This document shows positions 15,526-21,083 of a stretch of 31,228 nt of DNA, in pieces; within the stretch, counting starts at the first letter, position 1, and each line of letters starts with the position of its first letter. Source of the DNA: a virus. The stretch spans positions 1 to 31,228 of the IMG/VR virus record IMGVR_UViG_3300009128_000939. One strand, 5' to 3'. Under the pieces are notes generated by a model, which did no database searches, was not told the origin of the DNA, and was given only the letters and a program-made list of their open reading frames with translations. The translations under genes were made by a program, and so were the position numbers.

Positions 15526-15858
15526 TCATGGCAGGCGGTGGTGCATGGCTCCGGCAATGCCTTTCATGCGCCGCCAAAATTTCACCAGCTTTCTTTCCTC
15601 GCGGTGGTCAATCTTCCCGCCCAAGGCGTCGGCATATTCCAAACTGCCTTGCGCGAGATAAAAGTTGGCATCCATGTGATTGGTGTCGAACCCGTCAATG
15701 TTGTGGGTTTCCATGACGGTAAAAACAGCATTTAAAAGATCAGGCCTGGAATCCGTCGCCCGCTCCACCGATTGCGCCGACGCGCACAATTCCGCGAAAA
15801 GAGCCGTCTGGGAATTACGGTATGTGCAGCGTGAATTACTGGAACCGGCGTGACTCAT
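15526..15858 (-). CDS. Hypothetical early protein
   Basis: 110 residues, coupled to the YdaS-like gene by ATGA, ending MKGIAGAMHHRLP. Seen are an N-terminal Ser/Asn-rich segment, then helices (TALFAELCASAQSVERATDSRPDLLNAVFTVMETHNIDGFD) and a charged C-terminal helix. I do not recognise a family. Its place, second in the early leftward operon, parallels YdaT in the Rac prophage, but I see no sequence similarity that would prove this. Confidence 0.55.
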   Translation of the reverse strand: MSHAGSSNSRCTYRNSQTALFAELCASAQSVERATDSRPDLLNAVFTVMETHNIDGFDTNHMDANFYLAQGSLEYADALGGKIDHREERKLVKFWRRMKGIAGAMHHRLP

Positions 15859-16070
15859 GCGGCCTCGTCCCGTGGGTATAAATCGGGGCGCAGATCATGG
15901 CGGGAAACGCCGGTGATCTTCTCCACATCCAGAACCCGTGTTGCGGGAACCCTTCGCCATTGTGAAACAGCCGCGCCGGAAATTTCCAGCTTTGCCGCCA
16001 GCTTGGACACCCCTGTGGCGCGGGTGATCGCGCTGGTAAGGGCCTCGTCTCTGTTTGTGGGATTTGTCAT
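15855..16070 (-). CDS. YdaS/Cro-like HTH regulator
   Basis: 71 residues from the ATG at 16070. A longer start three codons upstream lies inside the -10 box of the promoter and cannot be on the main transcript. The core ALTSAITRATGVSKLAAKLEISGAAVSQWRRVPATRVLDVEKITGVSRHDLRPDLYP is the YdaS/Cro-type helix-turn-helix. In Rac, YdaS is the Cro analogue, followed by replication genes including the DUF1376 protein YdaU, and the same order is seen here. It is the only repressor-like protein in the window and is the best candidate to bind the three operators next to it. The mRNA appears leaderless. Confidence 0.8.
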   Translation of the reverse strand: MTNPTNRDEALTSAITRATGVSKLAAKLEISGAAVSQWRRVPATRVLDVEKITGVSRHDLRPDLYPRDEAA

Positions 16071-16077
16071 GAACCGC

Positions 16078-16098
16078 ATAATAAGAAACGCTTATTAT
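16078..16098. promoter_or_regulatory. Operator O1
   Basis: Perfect inverted repeat: 8-bp arms ATAATAAG and CTTATTAT around AAACG. It overlaps the spacer and -10 of the leftward promoter, so binding would block RNA polymerase. It shares the core AATAAG-N5-CTTATT with O2 and O3. Confidence 0.8.
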
Positions 16099-16106
16099 CT
16101 TGTCAA
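16078..16106 (-). promoter_or_regulatory. Leftward early promoter (PR-like)
   Basis: -35 TTGACA (16106-16101), 17-bp spacer, -10 TATTAT (16083-16078): a near-consensus sigma70-type promoter. The expected +1 is at 16071-16070, at or one base before the ATG of the YdaS/Cro-like gene. Operator O1 covers the spacer and -10. Confidence 0.85.
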
Positions 16107-16137
16107 GAACTTCGTGGGGTTTATTTTTGCCTGTTGT

Positions 16138-16154
16138 AATAAGTTTCGCTTATT
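16138..16154. promoter_or_regulatory. Operator O2
   Basis: Inverted repeat AATAAG-TTTCG-CTTATT in the middle of the divergent region, 7 bp upstream of the -35 of the rightward promoter. It could activate or cooperate rather than block. It has the same core as O1 and O3. Confidence 0.75.
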
Positions 16155-16160
16155 TTGTTC

Positions 16161-16189
16161 TTGACAGGACAATAAGCGTTTCTTAATAT
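16161..16189 (+). promoter_or_regulatory. Rightward early promoter (PL-like)
   Basis: -35 TTGACA (16161-16166), 17-bp spacer, -10 TAATAT (16184-16189): near consensus. The expected start is close to 16196, giving a leader of about 175 nt before the first gene. Operator O3 fills the spacer at the same phase as O1 in the leftward promoter. Confidence 0.85.
16171..16187. promoter_or_regulatory. Operator O3
   Basis: AATAAG-CGTTT-CTTAAT, one mismatch from a perfect palindrome. The 15-base core AATAAGCGTTTCTTA is identical to O1 read on the opposite strand, so the two promoters present the same site in the same geometry. Confidence 0.75.
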
Positions 16190-16308
16190 GGGGACACCCA
16201 ATAGGGAACGGCCCCGCCCGAAGCCGTAAGTCAACAGAGGGCAACGCATCTTCAAGAAAGGGTGCAAATCGGTCGGATTGCAAGCCCGGCCTTTCGTGAA
16301 AACCGGAC

Positions 16309-16350
16309 GCGGCGGGGGCAAATCCTCCCCTCCCACACCGCCCCCGCCGC
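16309..16350 (+). promoter_or_regulatory. 11-bp GC hairpin in leader of recombination operon
   Basis: Arms GCGGCGGGGGC (16309-16319) and GCCCCCGCCGC (16340-16350) pair perfectly around a 20-nt C-rich loop. The hairpin ends about 12 bp before the AAGGAG ribosome-binding site of the first gene. No U tract follows, so it is not an ordinary terminator. It may control translation, RNA stability or antitermination. Confidence 0.55.
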
Positions 16351-16372
16351 AGAAGGCTTCAAGGAGTGAATG

Positions 16373-16627
16373 ATGGCCCGTTATTTCAAATACCCCCTCA
16401 ACAAAATTGCAGCCACGGCTGACGAGTTGGACGTGGAGATTCTGGACAACATAGAAGAAAAGGTTGCCGCCCTGATTAAATATCTCGAAGGCCAGAAAAA
16501 ACAGACTGAGGGACGAGACGCCGAAAGAGCCGTTGAAGGCATGATTGGCCATGTGAGGGACGCAGCCTTCGACACCATCACCGATGTTAAAGAATGGCTG
16601 ATTATGAATTTGGAGGACGCAGCATGA
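16373..16627 (+). CDS. Hypothetical protein, first gene of rightward operon
   Basis: 84 residues (MARYFKYPLNKIAATADELDVEILDNIEEKVAALIKYLEGQKKQTEGRDAERAVEGMIGHVRDAAFDTITDVKEWLIMNLEDAA). Two adjacent ATGs exist (16370 and 16373); the second has the better spacing (6 bp) from AGGAG. It is helical and acidic with no HTH, so it is not an obvious repressor. In lambda the corresponding place is taken by N. No functional family is recognised. Confidence 0.65.
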   Translation: MARYFKYPLNKIAATADELDVEILDNIEEKVAALIKYLEGQKKQTEGRDAERAVEGMIGHVRDAAFDTITDVKEWLIMNLEDAA

Positions 16628-16743
16628 AGGATTTTGACCAGCGCGACTTCTTTGTCGGCCTGTTTTGTTTCGGCCTCCTGTTCTCGGTGCTTTTAACCCT
16701 TATGGGTATAGCCCCGGCAATTGATATGGAGTTAATGCGGTGA
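16624..16743 (+). CDS. 39-residue membrane peptide
   Basis: MKDFDQRDFFVGLFCFGLL, then FSVLLTLMGIAPAIDMELMR. The start overlaps the previous stop as ATGA, and its stop overlaps the next start as GTGA, so it is locked into the operon by coupling. It carries one hydrophobic segment of about 20 residues. The function is unknown; host takeover or superinfection exclusion are possibilities for such small early membrane proteins. Confidence 0.6.
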   Translation: MKDFDQRDFFVGLFCFGLLFSVLLTLMGIAPAIDMELMR

Positions 16744-16964
16744 ACTTCGGGGATAAGGTTTTCATAACAGGTAAGACCAGATTGCTAGGCCGTGTGGTGG
16801 ATCACTTCACCGACAACGGTTCTCAGGCCCATTTGGTTTTTGCCGAGGACGGCATGGATCATATCTGCTTTGAAGGCTCGATTATCCCCGCAATTTTTCC
16901 CGATTCGATGGTTATCGTCGCAAGGTCGGCAGACACCCCTTCGGATGTGGAGCCGGTGGCATGA
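16740..16964 (+). CDS. Small hypothetical protein
   Basis: 74 residues from GTG 16740, coupled by GTGA to the membrane peptide. NFGDKVFITGKTRLLGRVVDHFTDNGSQAHLVFAEDGMDHICFEGSIIPAIF is beta-rich and has the look of a small SH3-like barrel. No family is recognised. Confidence 0.6.
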   Translation: MNFGDKVFITGKTRLLGRVVDHFTDNGSQAHLVFAEDGMDHICFEGSIIPAIFPDSMVIVARSADTPSDVEPVA

Positions 16965-17167
16965 CTGACGAGGAATTTAAAACCGCCAAGGCTGAAATCG
17001 ACACAGACAAGGCGGGTCATGCTACCGCCGCCCTTCTGTCTGCAAGGAACGCTCTGATTGAGGCAATGGAGATAAGCCCGACCGAATTGGACGGCGCGGA
17101 AATCCTCAATATCACCGAGGAAATCCGTGAACTCTGCAAGCACATTCCAGAAAGGAAAGCGGCATGA
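16961..17167 (+). CDS. Small hypothetical protein
   Basis: 68 residues (MTDEEFKTAKAEIDTDKAGHATAALLSARNALIEAMEISPTELDGAEILNITEEIRELCKHIPERKAA). It is helical and acidic, with ATGA overlaps at both ends. No family is recognised. Confidence 0.55.
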   Translation: MTDEEFKTAKAEIDTDKAGHATAALLSARNALIEAMEISPTELDGAEILNITEEIRELCKHIPERKAA

Positions 17168-17337
17168 GCAAGGAAATGTATATAGCAGCCCATGAACAAA
17201 TGATTAAGGAGTTTATGGAGGAGAACCCGGAAGCGACGGAGGACGAGGCATACGTAAAAACGGCGGACGCAGCTTATGGCCGCATGGTCAACAATATGAC
17301 AGCACAGGCCGACGCATACGCAGACAGGGAGAAATAA
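17164..17337 (+). CDS. 57-residue conserved phage protein upstream of Erf
   Basis: It begins MSKEMYIAAHEQMIKEFMEENP and continues EATEDEAYVKTADAAYGRMVNNMTAQADAYADREK. Proteins of this size and pattern (KEMY-AHE, EAY, AY-RM) are common near recombination genes in phages. It overlaps the previous gene by ATGA and Erf by TAATG. The role is unknown. Confidence 0.65.
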   Translation: MSKEMYIAAHEQMIKEFMEENPEATEDEAYVKTADAAYGRMVNNMTAQADAYADREK

Positions 17338-18008
17338 TGTTTCATTCAGAAAAGATTGACCAGATCGCCGCAGCCTTAGTGAAGGCCCAAGGTGAAATCG
17401 TCCCAGCCACAAAAGAGAGCGAAAACCCGTTCTTTAAATCCAAATATGCCGATTTGGGGTCTGTCTGGCGAGCCTGTTCCACCGCCCTCCACAGTAACGG
17501 GATTGCCGTCATCCAAGGCGCAGAGCCTGGGGCGGGGGAGAACATGAAAGACGCGAGGAACTTCCTCTCCTGCACCCTGCTTCATTCATCGGGCCAGTGG
17601 ATCAAGGGTGTGTTCCCCCTCGTTTCCGGCAAGCCTCTTGACCCGCAATCCATGGGTGCCGCCATCACTTATATGCGCCGCTATTCACTGGCCGCAATGG
17701 TGGGGATTACACAAGAGGACGACGACGGCAATTCCGCTATGCCCCGTGACGGATCGGAAATGGCGGGGGGCGCTGCATCGGTAGCAGCCGAACAGAAAAG
17801 AAGGAAAGCCCAGCCACCTGCACCACTGAACGAAACCGTCCAGCCCCTTGTTGATGAAATTTGGGAAACAACCGACTTGTCGGGGTTGGAGAAGTGGCAA
17901 GCAAAATCCAAGGATGAAATCGACAAGCTGAAAGAGGCCGACAAGAAAGAAGTCCGAACGGCCTATATGCAGAAACGGGAATCATTCAACAAGAAGGTAG
18001 CCGCATGA
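17337..18008 (+). CDS. erf: Erf-family single-strand annealing protein
   Basis: 223 residues. The N-terminal 125 residues (KIDQIAAALVKAQGEIVPATKESENPFFKSKYADLGSVWRACSTALHSNGIAVIQGA, and PQSMGAAITYMRRYSLAAMVGITQEDDDGN) match the ERF superfamily core, with the signature FFKSKYADL and the GAAITYMRRYSL stretch. The C-terminal part is a variable linker and helices. Erf-type proteins anneal complementary single strands during phage recombination and circularisation, as in P22. It is followed directly by SSB (ATGA), its usual partner. Confidence 0.95.
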   Translation: MFHSEKIDQIAAALVKAQGEIVPATKESENPFFKSKYADLGSVWRACSTALHSNGIAVIQGAEPGAGENMKDARNFLSCTLLHSSGQWIKGVFPLVSGKPLDPQSMGAAITYMRRYSLAAMVGITQEDDDGNSAMPRDGSEMAGGAASVAAEQKRRKAQPPAPLNETVQPLVDEIWETTDLSGLEKWQAKSKDEIDKLKEADKKEVRTAYMQKRESFNKKVAA

Positions 18009-18373
18009 ACATTTTTACTTTCACCGGACGGATCGGCAAGGACGCCGAAACCCGCACCACTCAAAACGGAACGAGCGTGACGTCTTTCTCCGTCGCTAAT
18101 GACGTTGGTTGGGGTGACAACAAGAAAACCCTATGGATTGATTGCACTCTCTGGAAGGAACGCGGCGAGAAACTTTGCCAATACCTGAAAAAAGGAACGC
18201 CGGTCACGGTATCCGGTGAGGCCACGGTTCGCGCCTACACGAAAGACGGCGAAGCCAGGGGCGTTATCCAGGTCAGCGTCAGGGATATTGAATTGCAGGG
18301 CGGCAAGCAGGAACAGGCCAGCACCGGCCAAGGCCCTGCCCCGGCAGAATCCAACGACGATATTCCGTTCTAG
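18005..18373 (+). CDS. ssb: Single-stranded DNA-binding protein
   Basis: 122 residues. OB-fold: FTFTGRIGKDAETRTTQNGTSVTSFSVAND, LWIDCTLWKERGEKLCQYLKKGTPVTVSGEATVRAYTKDGEARG. The C-terminal linker ends in the acidic tip NDDIPF, which in SSBs recruits partner enzymes. It is shorter than host SSB, as is usual for phage copies. Coupled to erf. Confidence 0.95.
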   Translation: MNIFTFTGRIGKDAETRTTQNGTSVTSFSVANDVGWGDNKKTLWIDCTLWKERGEKLCQYLKKGTPVTVSGEATVRAYTKDGEARGVIQVSVRDIELQGGKQEQASTGQGPAPAESNDDIPF

Positions 18374-18376
18374 CCT

Positions 18377-18712
18377 ATGACCCTCCCCCCGAAAATACGA
18401 AAGCAACCCAAGAAGGAAAAACGGGTTAGATCGCCAGCCCATAGGAATTGGGTGAGACAACACTTCTGTTGCGTTCCTGAGTGTCACAGGGAGCCGATTG
18501 AAGCGGCCCATGTGAGAACGGGAACAGGTGGGGGAATGGGAATGAAGCCGGATGATTGCTGGGTTATCTCCCTTTGCCGGGATCACCACGGCGAGCAACA
18601 CCGGATAGGCGAAAAACCTTTCGAGGAAAAATACCAGATCGACATGAAGGCATTAGCAATTGAGTTTGCCGACAAGTCCCCCCACCGGATGAAGCTGAGG
18701 AAAGCCGCGTGA
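18377..18712 (+). CDS. DUF968 / Ref-like HNH nuclease
   Basis: 111 residues. CCVPECHREPIEAAHVR supplies two or three cysteines and the AH of an HNH-like core, followed by CWVISLCRDHHGEQHRIGEKPFEEKY with the second metal-binding part (C..HH...H). This is the pattern of the DUF968 / YbcO-like family related to the P1 RecA-dependent nuclease Ref. It lies directly after ssb and before an intrinsic terminator. It probably cuts DNA during recombination. Confidence 0.8.
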   Translation: MTLPPKIRKQPKKEKRVRSPAHRNWVRQHFCCVPECHREPIEAAHVRTGTGGGMGMKPDDCWVISLCRDHHGEQHRIGEKPFEEKYQIDMKALAIEFADKSPHRMKLRKAA

Positions 18713-18718
18713 TTCCCT

Positions 18719-18757
18719 ATCCAGACAGAACCCGCCCACCTGTTCTGGATTTTCTTA
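18719..18757 (+). terminator. Intrinsic terminator after nuclease gene
   Basis: ATCCAGA-CAG pairs with CTG-TCTGGAT with one bulged T (18719-18728 with 18740-18750), followed by TTTTCTT. It lies in the 68-bp gap after the DUF968-like gene and before the 88-residue gene. Moderate strength; it would reduce expression of the downstream genes unless antitermination operates. Confidence 0.5.
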
Positions 18758-18780
18758 ATGGGCGTTAATGGAGTGATTAA

Positions 18781-19047
18781 ATGAGCGAAAAAAAAGAACC
18801 ACTGCCTAGCATCGACCGCACTTCAAGCGGCCTGAGAGATGCGTTACTGGATGAAATCGACGCTATGAGGGCTGGCGAAAGCAACGCAACGCGAGCCAAC
18901 GCGGTTGCAAAGCTGGCTAGTCAGGTCGTCGATACTGTCCGCATGGAAATGGAAGTCCAGCGCCATGCAGAAAAAGTTGCGGCGAGTGCAACCGCTATAG
19001 GCGACGCCAAGTTACCCACTGCGCTTGCCTTGGGCGTGGCAGCTTAA
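18781..19047 (+). CDS. Hypothetical phage protein, helical
   Basis: 88 residues. LRDALLDEIDAMRAGESNATRANAVAKLASQVVDTVRMEMEVQRHAEK is one long helical unit that I recall from recombination regions of other temperate phages, but no function is assigned. GGAG lies 7 bp upstream of the ATG. It is followed 2 bp after its stop by the next gene. Confidence 0.65.
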   Translation: MSEKKEPLPSIDRTSSGLRDALLDEIDAMRAGESNATRANAVAKLASQVVDTVRMEMEVQRHAEKVAASATAIGDAKLPTALALGVAA

Positions 19048-19049
19048 CC

Positions 19050-19754
19050 ATGGAACGCTCCCCCAAAGGCCCAGGATCATCGAAATACAATTACCGTCTT
19101 TCTGAGGCGGTAAGCATCATACGCCAGATGCGGAGTTTCCGGCACTTGCGGGGGAGCGTTTTTATCGCGATAAACCAGATCAAAGACGGGGAGTGGACTG
19201 ATGGGAGATACAACTACTCCGTTGATGCGGAGTTGAGTGGCCTCGCCATTTCAAAACACATCCATGAAGAAATCCGGTTTAACGGTAAAGATTATATAGC
19301 AAATCGGGATTTTTTGCTGGCCGCTGTCAAAACAACAGCCTACGGCAAGCCTTTTGGTAGAGAAGATGAGCCATGGGAGGAGATTATTGAGAGCGACCTT
19401 GCGTGGCGCGACTACGCCGGGGAATACCCGTCGATTGAAGTCGTTATTAGAAAAAGACACTATCACTTATATGATTTGCTGCGCGGCCTTGCAAATGTTT
19501 ATGGGGTATCCTGCTTCGTTTGCGGTGAGAAAACTTACTACAAACGGCAGCGCGACACTATGCGGGGATTTGGTGTGACCGGGCATGACGAGCTCGTGTC
19601 CCGGCTGTGCCAGTCATGCCACCGGAAGTTCTCAAAATTCCACAATCGAATACACGGCCATGGCGTTCCACATGGCGACGAAAAGACGGGGCTTCTTTGG
19701 CTCGCTAATATTGCACAAAAACAACCCGCTTGGCTGACGAGGAAAGCAGCATGA
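19050..19754 (+). CDS. Hypothetical protein with C-terminal HNH-like zinc motif
   Basis: 234 residues, family not recognised. The first 150 residues contain SEAVSIIRQMRSFRHLRGS and a beta-rich part with IHEEIRFNGKDYIANRDFLLAAV. The last 85 residues have CFVCGEK (near 165) and LCQSCHRKFSKFHNRIHGHG (near 189-205), two Cys pairs with following His residues, as in HNH endonuclease zinc folds. It may be a nuclease. The nearest context is recombination genes; the next gene, the DUF1367 protein, is coupled by ATGA. Confidence 0.6.
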   Translation: MERSPKGPGSSKYNYRLSEAVSIIRQMRSFRHLRGSVFIAINQIKDGEWTDGRYNYSVDAELSGLAISKHIHEEIRFNGKDYIANRDFLLAAVKTTAYGKPFGREDEPWEEIIESDLAWRDYAGEYPSIEVVIRKRHYHLYDLLRGLANVYGVSCFVCGEKTYYKRQRDTMRGFGVTGHDELVSRLCQSCHRKFSKFHNRIHGHGVPHGDEKTGLLWLANIAQKQPAWLTRKAA

Positions 19755-20182
19755 AAGCGGTTTTCGTAAAACAGTTGGGTTGCCTCCGTCCTGTCGATGA
19801 ACAGGGAGAGGAAATGCTTTCCAAGATCAAGATGAATGGTCAGGTCACTGTTGAGGTGAAGAAGGCCCGCAACCCCAACCATCACCGTAAAATGTTCGCC
19901 CTGCTCAACACGGTTTATGAAAACACAGACGAAAGGTTCCCCTCCGTGGATGCGCTTTTAACTGTGGTGAAAATCATGGTCGGGCATTGCGACACGGTGA
20001 TTGATAAGAACGGCAACCCTTTCTATTGCCCCAAATCAATCAACTTCGCCAGCATGGATCAAACTGCCTTTAACGAGTTTTACGACAAGTCCCTGGATGC
20101 CATCTGCAAAAGGATCATGCCCGGCACAACACGCGAAGAATTAGAGGGTGAGGTTCAGATAAAAACGGGACGGGCTGCATGA
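19751..20182 (+). CDS. DUF1367 family protein
   Basis: 143 residues from the ATG at 19751 (ATGA overlap; the in-frame extension to 19730 would run into the previous gene). The signature KARNPNHHRKMFALLNTVYENTDERFPSVDALLTVVKIMVGHCDTVIDKNGNPFYCPKSINFASMDQTAFNEFYDKSLDAICKRIMPG matches DUF1367, common in lambdoid recombination regions. The molecular function is unknown. Confidence 0.8.
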   Translation: MKAVFVKQLGCLRPVDEQGEEMLSKIKMNGQVTVEVKKARNPNHHRKMFALLNTVYENTDERFPSVDALLTVVKIMVGHCDTVIDKNGNPFYCPKSINFASMDQTAFNEFYDKSLDAICKRIMPGTTREELEGEVQIKTGRAA

Positions 20183-20358
20183 AGCCCTTTCTTCTCATAT
20201 TCGGTTTTGCAATGGGGTCTTTCATGTCTCCGGGATACGGCCCCGAAGTTGAGATTATCGAGAGGGAAGTCTTTGTGATTATCGACCCCCCGCCCATTCC
20301 GAATGCCAGAATACCGCTAAGGGTAAACGGAAGTTATCCAGAGGGATTTTTTGAATGA
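20179..20358 (+). CDS. 59-residue protein with N-terminal hydrophobic segment
   Basis: It starts MKPFLLIFGFAMGSFMSPG, a short hydrophobic segment that could be a signal or membrane anchor, then EVEIIEREVFVIIDPPPIPNARIP and an end at FFE. It is coupled on both sides by ATGA. No family is recognised. Confidence 0.55.
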   Translation: MKPFLLIFGFAMGSFMSPGYGPEVEIIEREVFVIIDPPPIPNARIPLRVNGSYPEGFFE

Positions 20359-20540
20359 ACGCAGTTGAAAGATGGAAAGCTCTAACCAACGGAGAAAGCC
20401 TATCCGTATCACAAGTGATCGAGGCTGGCGACTTACTGGCCCGTGAACTGGAACAGGTTATCCAGGCTTGTGAGGCGTGTAATTCCAACTGTGGGAAATC
20501 CTCCCCCTCGCGGACAAACGAGACAAAGGCAGATGGATGA
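20355..20540 (+). CDS. Small hypothetical protein
   Basis: 61 residues (MNAVERWKALTNGESLSVSQVIEAGDLLARELEQVIQACEACNSNCGKSSPSRTNETKADG). A helical N-terminus, then a short Cys/Ser-rich tail with three cysteines. It overlaps the GNAT start by 8 bp. No family is recognised. Confidence 0.5.
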   Translation: MNAVERWKALTNGESLSVSQVIEAGDLLARELEQVIQACEACNSNCGKSSPSRTNETKADG

Positions 20541-20988
20541 TGAAAGCGCAGAAAAAGCCGTCAAATATGCCGCCGACCTCATGCGGAAGAATTACGAGGC
20601 AGTGGGGTTCCTACCTATCCCGCGCCTCCTGGGCTACGCCAAGGCGGGCCAGTTATGGCTTCAATACGAGAACGACGAACCCTGCGGGTATCTTGCCTTC
20701 GGCAACGGCTGGCCCGTCCTCAAGGTCTATCAATGCTGCATCCAGACAGATGCGAGGCGGGCGGAACACGCGGCTACGCTCATTCGCGCTCTTATCCAAG
20801 TCGGCCAGGATCGGGGCTGCCTATCCATTTCCCTTTGGTGCGCCGAGGATTTGGAAAGCAACCTTTTCTGGCGGGCAATGGGCTTCCGCCAGGTCGCAAC
20901 ACGGGATAACGGAAACCGCCGGGGGCGGCTTCATATCGGGTGGGAGTATCGCCTTGAAAACGACCTATTTTCGGGGCTTGCGGCCTAG
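20533..20988 (+). CDS. GNAT-family acetyltransferase-like protein
   Basis: 151 residues from the ATG at 20533. Motif A region QTDARRAEHAATLIRALIQVGQDRGCLSISLWCAEDLESNLFWRAMGFRQVATRD is the GNAT acetyl-CoA-binding and C-terminal pattern (ESN-FW-AMGF). The N-terminal part KNYEAVGFLPIPRLLGYAKAGQLWLQYENDEPCGYLAFGNGWPVLKVYQ gives the preceding strands. The substrate is unknown. The same pattern appears in phage proteins in the accessory part of early operons. It is the last intact backbone gene before the cargo region. Confidence 0.8.
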   Translation: MDDESAEKAVKYAADLMRKNYEAVGFLPIPRLLGYAKAGQLWLQYENDEPCGYLAFGNGWPVLKVYQCCIQTDARRAEHAATLIRALIQVGQDRGCLSISLWCAEDLESNLFWRAMGFRQVATRDNGNRRGRLHIGWEYRLENDLFSGLAA

Positions 20989-21033
20989 TGCGGCCCCGTC
21001 CGTGAAACGAACGAACACGGAGGGCGGGGAATA

Positions 21034-21060
21034 ATGCGCCGGATTTCCGAATATTGTTGA
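21034..21060 (+). pseudogene. Possible 5' stub of an interrupted gene
   Basis: A GGGCGGGGAAT ribosome-binding-like stretch precedes ATG CGC CGG ATT TCC, which stops after eight codons (MRRISEYC). It lies exactly at the left border of the methylase cargo. It may be the start of the gene whose tail (integrase) lies on the other side of the cargo. This is suggestive only. Confidence 0.2.
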
Positions 21061-21083
21061 GGCGTTTTTCTCGTAATGGGCCG

